DNA of 64,000 bases from Pseudobutyrivibrio sp. (GCA_024697025.1 JAILGH010000012.1:1-64000), one strand, 5' to 3'; counted from the first letter of the stretch, positions 20,666-30,482 are shown. The notes: generated by a model not told the origin, from the sequence alone. Program-made: numbers and translations.

Positions 20666-21325
20666 CTAAACAGCCTGATCTGCCGCAATTAAATCCTGCA
20701 TTGCCTTTTCTGCTTCTGCTGACATTGGCTCGTAGGTTCCAAGAGTCTTTGCGATAACTGTTGTCTGTGCCATTTCCTCTGTGTAGATTGTTGCATGCAT
20801 TGCCTGCTTCATGCTCTTACCACAAGAGAACATTCCGTGATTCTTGATGAGACATACAAGGCCCTTGCCGCCAAGTGTATTCTTAACCTTGTCTGCGACC
20901 TCGTCAGAACCTGGCATTGTAAAGCTTACGATTCCAATTGGTGTAAACTCACACTGTGGTGGTGTAATTGGTCTAAGCTCTGGATTCTCACCCATGGCGC
21001 AGATTGTTGCGTACATGCTGTGTGTATGAACAGTTGCATTTATCTCTGGGCGATTTCTAAGTACTGCAGTGTGCATTGGAAGCTCTGAAGAAGGCTTGAA
21101 GTTACCTTCTAGCCATTCATTCTTGCCATCCTCGTGCATCTTAACTACTGCTATATCCTCAGCTGACATTCCTGTGTAAGAGATGCCAGATGGTGTTATA
21201 CAACAAATTGTTGGATCCTCAGGTGTTCTCATGCAGATGTTGCCTGAAGTACCATTTATAAGCCCCTTTTCAACAGCCTCAAGAATTGCCTCAAGTACTG
21301 TCTGTCTTGTCTTTTCGTAGTTCAT
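20666..21325 (-). CDS. Class II aldolase/adducin family protein (fuculose-phosphate-aldolase-like)
   Basis: GTSGNICMRTPE...CCITPSGISY; TVHTHSMYATICA zinc-binding HxH; IKNHGMFSCGKS. Confidence 0.92.
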   Translation of the reverse strand: MNYEKTRQTVLEAILEAVEKGLINGTSGNICMRTPEDPTICCITPSGISYTGMSAEDIAVVKMHEDGKNEWLEGNFKPSSELPMHTAVLRNRPEINATVHTHSMYATICAMGENPELRPITPPQCEFTPIGIVSFTMPGSDEVADKVKNTLGGKGLVCLIKNHGMFSCGKSMKQAMHATIYTEEMAQTTVIAKTLGTYEPMSAEAEKAMQDLIAADQAV

Positions 21326-21413
21326 TAAAATACCCTCCTATTATTTAGCTTCTGATGTCTTACATCAGTGACTAATAATCTTTAATTTCTATGTAAATCA
21401 TAGCCGCCTGCAC

Positions 21414-21453
21414 TAGCGGAAACAAATTTTCTATTTCCGCTATGTAGCGGCAA
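21414..21453. promoter_or_regulatory. Putative operator with three half-sites upstream of the aldolase operon
   Basis: TAGCGGAAA...TTTCCGCTA...TAGCGGCAA; same pattern recurs at 24768-24797. Confidence 0.5.
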
Positions 21454-21515
21454 TTGGTAAAGTTAAGTCCATGCAAATTGTCTGCTGTGATAAACAATCA
21501 ACTAGCCTCTGCTGC

Positions 21516-22664
21516 CTAGAAAGCCTGCTTTAGGATTGAGATGATATCTTCCTTTGTAATGCCCTGGCGTGGGTTAAAGTTTAAAACAGGCTCCTTTAAT
21601 ACATCCTCTGCCAACATATCAAAATCGCTTTCCTTGATTCCCTGCTCAGAAAGAGTCTTGATTCCAAGAGCCTTTGTCATAGCAAGTAATTCCTTAGAAA
21701 GAGCAAGAATATCCTCATCCTCATTTCCTGAAAGAGGAAGATCAATTACTTTTGCAAGCTCTATCATCTCAGCCTTGCAGCTAGGTGCATTAAAGGCGAT
21801 TACATAAGGCAGCACGCAGGCATTTGCCATACCGTGTGGAAGGCCAAAGTGAGCGCTAAGTGTGTGGGCGATGCCGTGTACAAATCCAAGGTTTGCATTA
21901 GAAAATCCGAAGCCTGTAATGATGCAGCCAAGCATCATATTTTCTCTAGCTTCCATATCCTCACCATTTTCCACTGCACGCTGAAGGTACTTATGGAAAA
22001 TCTTTAAGCCCTCAATAGAGTTGTACTTTGTAAGTGGATTTGACATGTTTGAAATATATGATTCCACTGCATGAGTGATTGCATCCATACCAGTTGCCGC
22101 TGTAACAGACTTTGGCATAGTGCGTGTAAACTCTGGGTCCGCAATCACATACGAAGGTGTAATCTTGTTGTCAATCACAACGTATTTACAAACTGCCACT
22201 GTATCTGTAAGGGCAGTTACATTGGTTATCTCACTAGATGTACCAGCAGTTGTTGGAATGGCAATAAGTGGAAGAACGTTATTCTTTACCATGCCGATTC
22301 CACCGTACTGACCGATTGGTCCTTCGTTAGTCATAAGAACATTTACAGCCTTTGCTGAATCAATTGATGAGCCACCACCGATAGCAACAAAGCCCTGAAC
22401 ATCCTCGGCCTTTGCAATTCCGTAAATCTTTTCAATAAGCTCGTTAGATGGATTTGGCTCTACTCCATCAAAAACTGTTACTGTAAGGCCTGAAACCTTG
22501 TTTAATTCCTGTAAAACTTTCTGAGCTATGCCTGCTGCTTTAACTCCTGCATCATAAACAACCATTACTCTATTGAGACCCTCAGCCTCAACTATTCCTG
22601 AAATTGCTTCAACAGCACCCTTTCCAAATACTAAATCTGAATGAACAAAAAAATTATATGCCAT
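21516..22664 (-). CDS. Iron-containing (group III) alcohol dehydrogenase
   Basis: GGGSSIDSAKAVNVL; PTTAGTSSEITNVTA; GFVHGIAHTLSAHFGLPHGMANA. Confidence 0.93.
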   Translation of the reverse strand: MAYNFFVHSDLVFGKGAVEAISGIVEAEGLNRVMVVYDAGVKAAGIAQKVLQELNKVSGLTVTVFDGVEPNPSNELIEKIYGIAKAEDVQGFVAIGGGSSIDSAKAVNVLMTNEGPIGQYGGIGMVKNNVLPLIAIPTTAGTSSEITNVTALTDTVAVCKYVVIDNKITPSYVIADPEFTRTMPKSVTAATGMDAITHAVESYISNMSNPLTKYNSIEGLKIFHKYLQRAVENGEDMEARENMMLGCIITGFGFSNANLGFVHGIAHTLSAHFGLPHGMANACVLPYVIAFNAPSCKAEMIELAKVIDLPLSGNEDEDILALSKELLAMTKALGIKTLSEQGIKESDFDMLAEDVLKEPVLNFNPRQGITKEDIISILKQAF

Positions 22665-22712
22665 AAAAACCTCCAACTATGCCTGTTTTGCTAATACTTC
22701 TGCTATCTATTT

Positions 22713-24680
22713 CTATACCCTACGGGCTGCATGATAACCTGCATCCATAGCCTGATAAATCATAGCCACACGGTTGCAATCTCCAATTACGTAATACTCA
22801 TCAACTAAATCACAAAGCTCATCAACCTCTGTAGTTTTAGGTCTAAAGCCAAGAGCACAAACTACGCTATCCGCCTCAACAAGGAAGCTGCCATCGGCAT
22901 TTTCAACCATAACACCCTCTTTGGTGATTTCAGTTACCTTCGTATTTACGAATATTTCTGCACTGTCATAAACATGTGGCATCAAGCCACCTCTGTAGAA
23001 TGAGTTAACCTCCATTGCCACGTCAGGCTTCATTTCTATTATCGCAACCTCATGGCCCTCGGCCTTAAATGAGCAAGCTGCCTCAGCACCTACTAGGCCA
23101 CCACCCATAATTGCCACCTTTTTGCCAAGCTTTTCTGGGTGAAGCTCAGCCTCGATTGCCATGACAACATTGCTGCCATCGATACCTTTAATAGGTGGGC
23201 GAAGCTCGTTTGAGCCGATTGCTACAAACAAAGCATCTGGTGCAGCGTCCTTTACATAGTCTGTAGTAACCTCTGTGTTAAGAACAACCTTTACCCCTGC
23301 CTTTTCAACTCTGCGCTCCATTACCTCACAAAGCTTTTTGATATCCTCCTTGAAAAAGGCTGCTCCTGCTGCATGCAAGTTTCCACCAAGTCTGCTTTCT
23401 TTTTCAACAAGAGTTACATCGTGCCCTCTCTTTGCTGCAGTGATTGCAGCCTCCATACCTGCAGGTCCGCCTCCTGCAACAAGAATCTTCTTTTTAAAGT
23501 CTGGTGCAGGTACGCCATACTTTTCCTCTAGCTGCTGTCCCTGAGTTGGGTTAACAGTACATTTAATCATCTCAAGCTGACCTGTGGCGCCAAAGCACTC
23601 ATAGCATCTTAAGCATGGGCTTATATCGTCTTCCCTGCCCTCAAGAGTCTTCTTTGGCAAGTATGGGTCTGCCACAAGAGCTCTACCTATTTCAACCATG
23701 TCGGCCTGGCCGCTTGCGATTATTTCTTCCATCTGTGCAGGGTCATTTAAAGAGCCCACACATGCAACCGGCTTGCTCACATGCTTTTTAATCTCTGCTG
23801 AAAGATAAACATTTACTCCTCTTGGGAAGAATGAATTTGGATGGGTTCTGCAAAACATTGCAGGGTCCTCATGATTTCCACAAGAGATGTTGAACATATC
23901 AACTTTATCCTCAACTAGCTTTGCAATTTCCACATAATCAGAAAGTGTCAATCCGCCTTCCTGAAAATCATCGCCATTCATTCTAAGTTCAATTGGAAAA
24001 CCAGGTCCAACTGCAGCGCGAACTGCCTCAAGTGTAAGTGTAAGGAATCTCACTCTATTTTCTAATGAACCACCAAACTCATCTGTTCTGTGATTAAATA
24101 GTGGTGACATGAACTGATTGAACAACCAGCCGTGGGCTGCGTGTACCTGAACCATGTCATATCCCACATCCTTACAAAGCTTTGCGGCCTTGCCATAGGA
24201 TTCTATGATTTCATATATAAGCTCCTTTGGCATTTCGTATACGTGACCTGCTGGCATTTCCATTTCGCTAGGGCCGTAAGCCTTGTCCCCAACTCCCACG
24301 TCGCCTCCTACAGAGGCAAGTCCACCGTACATACCACCGTGGGACAACTGAATGTTTGCAAGGCCTCCTGCGTTGTGAATCATACGAGTTGACTCTGTAA
24401 GCCCCTGACGAACACCAAAGGCATCCAGCTGCAGCTGCTTGTTGTGACTCTTTCCTGTCTTGCTGTGTGGAATCGCCTCTCCATATGTAACAACTGCACA
24501 TCCACCCAAAGCTTTTTCCTCAAGATAGGCTGCCATCTCTGGTGTGAACAACCCTTCAGTTGTAATCATGCTTGGGCTTGTTGGTGCTGCTATGATTCTA
24601 TTTTTTAATTTCAAATTTCCTATTCTTATTGATTTAAATAGGTTAGGATATTTATCCTTCCCTGGATATCTTGTTGACAT
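22713..24680 (-). CDS. OYE-type NADH:flavin oxidoreductase/2,4-dienoyl-CoA-reductase family protein (FMN barrel + 4Fe-4S + FAD domain)
   Basis: KSIRIGNLKLKNRIIAAP; VHAAHGWLFNQFMSPLFNHRTDEFGGSLENR; CLRCYECFG; ILVAGGGPAGMEAA; start trimmed to MSTRYPG. Confidence 0.92.
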   Translation of the reverse strand: MSTRYPGKDKYPNLFKSIRIGNLKLKNRIIAAPTSPSMITTEGLFTPEMAAYLEEKALGGCAVVTYGEAIPHSKTGKSHNKQLQLDAFGVRQGLTESTRMIHNAGGLANIQLSHGGMYGGLASVGGDVGVGDKAYGPSEMEMPAGHVYEMPKELIYEIIESYGKAAKLCKDVGYDMVQVHAAHGWLFNQFMSPLFNHRTDEFGGSLENRVRFLTLTLEAVRAAVGPGFPIELRMNGDDFQEGGLTLSDYVEIAKLVEDKVDMFNISCGNHEDPAMFCRTHPNSFFPRGVNVYLSAEIKKHVSKPVACVGSLNDPAQMEEIIASGQADMVEIGRALVADPYLPKKTLEGREDDISPCLRCYECFGATGQLEMIKCTVNPTQGQQLEEKYGVPAPDFKKKILVAGGGPAGMEAAITAAKRGHDVTLVEKESRLGGNLHAAGAAFFKEDIKKLCEVMERRVEKAGVKVVLNTEVTTDYVKDAAPDALFVAIGSNELRPPIKGIDGSNVVMAIEAELHPEKLGKKVAIMGGGLVGAEAACSFKAEGHEVAIIEMKPDVAMEVNSFYRGGLMPHVYDSAEIFVNTKVTEITKEGVMVENADGSFLVEADSVVCALGFRPKTTEVDELCDLVDEYYVIGDCNRVAMIYQAMDAGYHAARRV

Positions 24681-24767
24681 ATACTCCTCCTTTAATACCT
24701 CTCCTGTGAGCATCAATTCTTTATGTATTCAATCTACGCCCTACGCTGGTCAGTCTCAAATTTTATA

Positions 24768-24797
24768 TTTCCGTTAATAAGCGGCAATCAGCGAAAT
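24768..24797. promoter_or_regulatory. Putative operator with three half-sites between the OYE and FGGY-kinase genes
   Basis: TTTCCGTTA, TAAGCGGCAA, CAGCGAAAT; parallels 21414-21453. Confidence 0.5.
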
Positions 24798-24861
24798 TGA
24801 ATAGGAAAGTTTAGGATGATAAATTACAAACTAGGAGAAACTAATTTAGGGAGGTCAGACA

Positions 24862-26421
24862 ATGAACTTGAAAAACTGCTACCTTCTTGGCATTGATTTA
24901 GGAACAACCAATGTTAAAGGTAATATTATGGACGGAGAAGGAAAGCTGATAGCCACAGCTTCCCGAAGCCTAGGAAAGATTTTTCCGGGCCAAAATATGA
25001 TAGAGCAGGATCCGGCTCAGTGGTGGACCAGCACTATCGCTATATTAAAATATATGACTGCTCTCGCAGGGGATGAAGTGGTGGCTAATATTAAGGGTAT
25101 TTCCATCAGCTCACAATGTCCTACACTTTTGCCTCTTGATGCAGATGGCAATCCTGTTCACAACGCAATCATTTATGCCGATGGTCGCTCTGTGGCAGAG
25201 ACTAATGAAGTAACTGAAAAAATAGGTTTTGATAAATTTGTCAGCATTGTTGGCGGTCAGCCAAGTGTGGCATTCCTGCCTGGCAAGCTATTGTGGCTTA
25301 AGAGAAATCTTCCAGAGGAATTTGAGCGCACAGCTACAATTATGCAAGCCAACAGCTACCTTAACTACAAGCTTACAGGGGAGCTTACCATCGATATTGA
25401 TACAGCAAGCCGCACCCAACTGATGAATCTTTCCACATTAAAATGGGCTAAGGAAGTTGGTGATGTAATCGGCGTCAATCTTGATGAGATAATGCCACCT
25501 GTTAAAAACTGCACCGACATAATCGGCTATGTAACAGAAAAGGCCGCCAAAGAAACAGGACTTTGTCCAGGTACTCCTGTTGTAGCAGGCTGCTCTGATG
25601 CCATGGCTTCAATGTATGCAATCGGACTTAGCAAGCTTGGTGATGCCGGAGAAAGTGCTGGTACGTCATCTCTCATTTTTGCAAGTGCACCAAAGGCAAG
25701 TGCCTGCGATGTACCTGTTGTCACACGCCCTGTCGGTCTTGAGACAATGCCATTTGTATACGACGGTCCAATCGGAACAACCGGTGCTGCCATCAGATGG
25801 TATGTTGAGCAGATGGGTGAGGCTGATGTGGCCAGCTCAATCGAGGCAGGCAAAAACATTTACGACTACATGAACAAGGTTGCTTTGACTGTAAAGCCAG
25901 GCGCAGATGGATTGTTCTTTTTCCCTTATATGGCAGGAGGTGAGCGCGCTCCTCTTTGGAATTCCCACGCTAGAGGAATGTTTATCGGCCTCAATCTCAC
26001 CACTGATAGGGCCCATATCATACGTGCAATTTTTGAAGGCACAGCCTTTGCTCTTCGTCATGTAATGGATACCATCAAGGATGCTGGCGGCGTTGCTGAA
26101 AACCTTCGCATCACAGGCGGAGGCTCAAAGAGTATGACCTGGAACAAAATTAAGGCTTCTATGCTTCATATGCCAGTTTATGTGTTGGATGATATTTCAG
26201 GCGATGTGCCTTTTGGAGATATTCTCCTTGCCGGACATGCAGTTGGAATCTACCCTGACTTGTCAGAGGCGGTTAAGAAAATGGTTAAAATCAAAGAAGT
26301 CGTAGAACCAGTTCCTGAATGGGAAGAGGCCTACGACAAGCTTTACAATTATTATATTAGCATGTATCAGCACTTGGACGGAGATTTACAGAAACTACAA
26401 TATACTCTTTCATCCCTTTAA
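24862..26421 (+). CDS. FGGY-family carbohydrate kinase (xylulokinase-like)
   Basis: GIDLGTTNVKGNIMD; GTSSLIFAS; FPYMAGGERAPLWNSHARGMFIGL; ITGGGSKS. Confidence 0.92.
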   Translation: MNLKNCYLLGIDLGTTNVKGNIMDGEGKLIATASRSLGKIFPGQNMIEQDPAQWWTSTIAILKYMTALAGDEVVANIKGISISSQCPTLLPLDADGNPVHNAIIYADGRSVAETNEVTEKIGFDKFVSIVGGQPSVAFLPGKLLWLKRNLPEEFERTATIMQANSYLNYKLTGELTIDIDTASRTQLMNLSTLKWAKEVGDVIGVNLDEIMPPVKNCTDIIGYVTEKAAKETGLCPGTPVVAGCSDAMASMYAIGLSKLGDAGESAGTSSLIFASAPKASACDVPVVTRPVGLETMPFVYDGPIGTTGAAIRWYVEQMGEADVASSIEAGKNIYDYMNKVALTVKPGADGLFFFPYMAGGERAPLWNSHARGMFIGLNLTTDRAHIIRAIFEGTAFALRHVMDTIKDAGGVAENLRITGGGSKSMTWNKIKASMLHMPVYVLDDISGDVPFGDILLAGHAVGIYPDLSEAVKKMVKIKEVVEPVPEWEEAYDKLYNYYISMYQHLDGDLQKLQYTLSSL

Positions 26422-28388
26422 TCTTCGTATATACGTTTTGATTCTTCTATTCCACGGCTGATATTAAAAGACAAATCCTCAACTGAGGTTCCTTCAAAAA
26501 CGGACCTCAGTTCCTGAGGATACCATGCAAAGGCCATGGCCATGTAATAAAACCAGCCAAGGGCTTGCATATCCTTTTCAGGCATAAGCATATACATGAC
26601 TGTCTTGATATTTCGCTGATGTTTGCTGGACAAGTCTTTTCCTAAATCCACAAGGCTTACAGCAGGCTCCTGCACCTGGTTGGTAATCTGATAGCAGAAT
26701 AACAATCCGTTGCTGAGACTGCAATAATAATCTTCTTCCATGTCAAATGGCTTGAGACTATCTAGTCCAAGCAAATCCTTAATTTTTCCTTCGATGCTGC
26801 TTATAGCTGAAGTTAGATTGCTCTTATCTGGCAATCTATAGCATAAATCCTTTAAAAAATATGCCTCCATCTGCTTTTGAGGCACCTTATAGAGATAATG
26901 ATTCTTAAGACTTGTAAGGTATAAATCTATCTCTGCCTGATCCTTTTCATCTATAAGAGGTGACACCGTAAGACTTGGAGTGTTGAAATATTTCTTAAAA
27001 GCATCCACCTTTACAGTTGTAAGCACCAATCTAACCTGGTCTTTATCTATAAGCTCCTTGTTGTACATGGCATATGGGCCATCCAGCTTTAAGATTCCTC
27101 CATAATGACGATTCAAAGTTTCCATCAAATAGTGTGTCATACTTTCGTTGTAGTGGCTTACCACAGCTGTTGGTATACCCTCGCCACGCTTTTTCTTGTA
27201 GCGGGCCTCCTCAGAAAGCATAATAAAAGGAAGGAGGTAATCCTCCTCTTCTATTCCAAGAGCAATTTCACACTTTTTAGAAAGACAACAACGCATGTAA
27301 TGAGCAATGTCTCCTAAGAATGGATTCTTCTTGCGAAGCTCATCACCCAATACATGGTTCTGCAAATGTGGTGCCACAATACCGCTTACTAGAGCCTGTA
27401 CATGTCTAGTTAAATCCACAAACAACTTGTCATCCTCTGTAAAGTCAATACCGTATTTACGAAGTAAATCCTCAAGTAAATTATTAACTATCTCATGGCA
27501 TCGTATATCCGTATTATTTAAAACATAGTTCTTAGAATATGTTTTGAGGCACAGGAATACCAGCTGCTCCTTAATCTGAGATAAATAGTGGTATTCACCT
27601 GGCAAAAGGGACACTTCCTGGCTTTCAGACAATCTGTCTAAAACAATCCTAATATCCTCATCAATAAAGGCCTTGTCATCACTGTTTATAAAATGACCGT
27701 TCTTCACTCTGAAAATCATTACAGCTATCGCCAGAGAAAGATATATAAATGCAAAGTCATCTAGATGAGTGCCTGAAGCGTGAAGAGTCTTTTTTACCAC
27801 CTTTTGAACCTCTTTGAGAAGCTCGCCTCCAAACTCATCCTGCTTTAATACAATTCCTTCTGTAGAATCATAATCCCAGTTCTTGGCGTAGTACCTTGTA
27901 AGCAAATCACGCTTTTTGTGCTCATCGTCCTCTAAGCGAATGCTATTTAATTTCCTCTCTACCTTTAGGTATGGGTGTTGCTCGAAAATGATTTTATTTA
28001 GTACCTTAATATCCTTTTCTAGGGTGGTATTGCTGACAAACATCTCATCCTCAAGCTCTCCCAAATTGTACCAGTCATCATGGCGCAATAGCTTTAATAA
28101 CAGAGCTGTAATCCTGTCATCCTTGGTGATGAAGTTTTGCTCATCAGAAAAAATCTCAAGTAAAGTAGACCTGTCCTTAACCTGTATGGTATAGCCCTTA
28201 CTATGGACGGCCTGAATCTGAATGCCTAAATCTGCCAAGGCAGAGTTGATGTGACTGATATCACTTCGGATTGTGCGCTCGCTGACACCGATTTTGGTAG
28301 ACAGCTCTTTGCCTGAAACAATCCCATGTCTGGCATTCAAAATAGATAATATTTTCTTTTCTCTAGATGGAATATTTGTACTAATCAT
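26418..28388 (-). CDS. BglG/PRD-domain transcriptional regulator
   Basis: N-terminal HTH_11-like REKKILSILNARHGIVSGKELSTKIGVSERTIRSDI; long PRD-like helical region. Confidence 0.8.
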   Translation of the reverse strand: MISTNIPSREKKILSILNARHGIVSGKELSTKIGVSERTIRSDISHINSALADLGIQIQAVHSKGYTIQVKDRSTLLEIFSDEQNFITKDDRITALLLKLLRHDDWYNLGELEDEMFVSNTTLEKDIKVLNKIIFEQHPYLKVERKLNSIRLEDDEHKKRDLLTRYYAKNWDYDSTEGIVLKQDEFGGELLKEVQKVVKKTLHASGTHLDDFAFIYLSLAIAVMIFRVKNGHFINSDDKAFIDEDIRIVLDRLSESQEVSLLPGEYHYLSQIKEQLVFLCLKTYSKNYVLNNTDIRCHEIVNNLLEDLLRKYGIDFTEDDKLFVDLTRHVQALVSGIVAPHLQNHVLGDELRKKNPFLGDIAHYMRCCLSKKCEIALGIEEEDYLLPFIMLSEEARYKKKRGEGIPTAVVSHYNESMTHYLMETLNRHYGGILKLDGPYAMYNKELIDKDQVRLVLTTVKVDAFKKYFNTPSLTVSPLIDEKDQAEIDLYLTSLKNHYLYKVPQKQMEAYFLKDLCYRLPDKSNLTSAISSIEGKIKDLLGLDSLKPFDMEEDYYCSLSNGLLFCYQITNQVQEPAVSLVDLGKDLSSKHQRNIKTVMYMLMPEKDMQALGWFYYMAMAFAWYPQELRSVFEGTSVEDLSFNISRGIEESKRIYED

Positions 28389-28390
28389 TT

Positions 28391-28834
28391 TTAATCTTCA
28401 TCAAGCTCAAAGAAAAGTGTTGTATATCTTCCCATGTCAAAAAATACTGGCTTTACTTTAAGTGGAAGCTTTGGCTCAATCTCTCTGCCCTTTTTCTTTG
28501 ATACTCCAAGGATAATTGCATTGATTGAAGGACCCTCGTCCAACTGAACCTCTCCACAAACGTATTTTACACCCTTGTCTTCAAGCTCAAGCCGTGCATT
28601 TAAAATACCTGTAAACACAAAACTCTTTAATACACCTTTTCCGCTAAGCTCAGTCCACTCTGTCTCATGGTAGCCACACTCGTTGCAGGCAAGATGTGGT
28701 GGGAACTCAATAGCTCCGCACTCCTTACACTTTCTAGCTAATATTTTCCCCTCAGCAAGACCGTTCCAGAATTTCTCAACAATGTGTTCAGGATTCCAGA
28801 AGTCTTCTGTTTTGATTGTATTGTTGTTATCCAT
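28391..28834 (-). CDS. Zn-ribbon OB-fold (DUF35-like) protein, thiolase partner
   Basis: CKECGAIEFPPHLACNECG zinc ribbon; beta-rich C-terminal half; adjacent to thiolase gene. Confidence 0.88.
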   Translation of the reverse strand: MDNNNTIKTEDFWNPEHIVEKFWNGLAEGKILARKCKECGAIEFPPHLACNECGYHETEWTELSGKGVLKSFVFTGILNARLELEDKGVKYVCGEVQLDEGPSINAIILGVSKKKGREIEPKLPLKVKPVFFDMGRYTTLFFELDED

Positions 28835-28845
28835 TTTACTCCTCC

Positions 28846-30135
28846 TTAAAATCCTGCTCTAAGAATTGTTGCACGAACATTCTGTGCGCCACCAAATCCA
28901 CGTAAGAATACATGCTTTGGAAGCTTCTTAACCTGGCGAAGACCAGCCTCTCCACGCATCTGTGTAACAGCCTCAAATACATCAGCCATTCCTGATGCAC
29001 CAAAGGCGTGACCATAAGATGTACGTCCACCGTTTGTGTTGATAGGCTTGTCTCCGTCATAAGCGATTCGACCATCAAGTACGTATTTCCAACCCTCACC
29101 CTTTGGAAGATAACCAATCTCCTCTGCAGCAAGGAAGGCTGATGAACCGATAAAGTCGTTTACAAATAATAAATCCATATCGTCAGCAGTAAGACCTGTT
29201 GCCTCAAATACCTGGCGAGCAGCCTCTGCTGTAGCCTTCTTTTCAAGATGTGGCACGATGGCATCAAGTACAGAAGCACCTGTTGCAAGCACCTCAACCG
29301 GCTTGTCTGTAAACTGATGTGCAATCTCTGTTGGCACTACGATACAAGCTGCTGCACCATCTGCAACACAGGAATCAGAGCTTGTTCTCAAGTACTGTGT
29401 CATCTTTGGATTGTGTGGGCTCTTCATGTACTCCCAAACATCATCATAGCCAGCCTCTTTTGCCATCTCATCAAAAGTAGTTCTTCTGACAGCACGTGGG
29501 CAAAGAGCACCAGCACGTCTCATGTGATATGACTGGTGATTAAGCACATCGTCAATCTCATCTGGTGTGAGATTGTTTTCATGTGCATAAAGGTTAATCC
29601 AGTCATCGTGATTCATACCTGGGCCACCGCCTAAGTATCTACCATATGCTCTATCAAATATAGAATCCAAATCTGGGAATAGAATCTCTGTAGACATCTC
29701 TACTCTCATGTGATCTGGTGTATTGCCATCTGGCATACCTGTACCCATGTCACAGGCACCTGAAAGTACAATATCGTATGCACCTGAAGCAACTGCAAAT
29801 ACAGCCTCCTCCAATGCGATATAACCTGTACAGCATCCCTCTGAATGAGAAAGGGAACCCTTTCCTCTCATACCAAACCAATCAGCCACCTGAACATTTG
29901 GAGTAATGCAGTGATTTAACACATGTGGGTTGGCTGAGCCATGGAAGAAATACTGAACATCCCTTGGCTCAATATGAGCATCCTTCATGGCATCAAGGGC
30001 AGCATGTCCGAAAAGCTCGCCGTTTGTAAGGCCATGATAAGTATCATTTTTAATAAGATTCATGAAAGGTGTTGCACCTATACCAACGATAGAAACACTT
30101 CTCATGTTTTTTCCTAATTTAACGTTTTGTACCAT
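28846..30135 (-). CDS. Thiolase-like protein (lipid-transfer-protein/PhlC-like subfamily)
   Basis: SHSEGCCTGYIALEEAV; GRTSYGHAFGASGMA; ends RGFGGAQNVRATIL; start moved to MVQNVKLG or MRSVSIVGIG. Confidence 0.85.
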   Translation of the reverse strand: MVQNVKLGKNMRSVSIVGIGATPFMNLIKNDTYHGLTNGELFGHAALDAMKDAHIEPRDVQYFFHGSANPHVLNHCITPNVQVADWFGMRGKGSLSHSEGCCTGYIALEEAVFAVASGAYDIVLSGACDMGTGMPDGNTPDHMRVEMSTEILFPDLDSIFDRAYGRYLGGGPGMNHDDWINLYAHENNLTPDEIDDVLNHQSYHMRRAGALCPRAVRRTTFDEMAKEAGYDDVWEYMKSPHNPKMTQYLRTSSDSCVADGAAACIVVPTEIAHQFTDKPVEVLATGASVLDAIVPHLEKKATAEAARQVFEATGLTADDMDLLFVNDFIGSSAFLAAEEIGYLPKGEGWKYVLDGRIAYDGDKPINTNGGRTSYGHAFGASGMADVFEAVTQMRGEAGLRQVKKLPKHVFLRGFGGAQNVRATILRAGF

Positions 30136-30136
30136 C

Positions 30137-30376
30137 TTATTCGGCTTCCTCCATAACGAAATCTGCAAGCTTACCAATAGTCTCAAAGTTTCCAAATCTT
30201 GCAACTGGAATCATAACGTCGTACTCATTCTCAATTGAAGCAGACATGGCAACACGCTGAAGTGAAGATGTACCAAGCTCGTTAAGATTGGTATCCTCAG
30301 TAAGTGTGCTTGCATCTACCTTGAAAGCAAGTGCAGCATACTGAATTAAATTTGCTACTAACTCTTCTCTAGACAT
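30137..30376 (-). CDS. Stand-alone acyl carrier protein
   Basis: 79 aa; NELGTSSLQRVAMSASIENEYDVMIP phosphopantetheine-type motif; 1 nt from thiolase start. Confidence 0.85.
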   Translation of the reverse strand: MSREELVANLIQYAALAFKVDASTLTEDTNLNELGTSSLQRVAMSASIENEYDVMIPVARFGNFETIGKLADFVMEEAE

Positions 30377-30442
30377 AATAAAAATCCTCCTAAAAATCAT
30401 TTAAACTAATTAAATGATACCCCCTGTAATTATGACTTTCTA

Positions 30443-30482
30443 ATACCGATAGTGGATTCGTTATAACAAAAATGTTATAATA
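30443..30482. promoter_or_regulatory. Possible LysR-type operator/promoter between ACP and LysR genes
   Basis: GTTATAACAAAAATGTTATAATAAG repeated GTTATAA in divergent intergenic region. Confidence 0.35.

Noticed and set aside
22713-24680. Specific naming as daidzein reductase
   Set aside because: The family is broad and sequence inspection alone cannot separate flavonoid, bile acid and dienoyl-CoA reductases.
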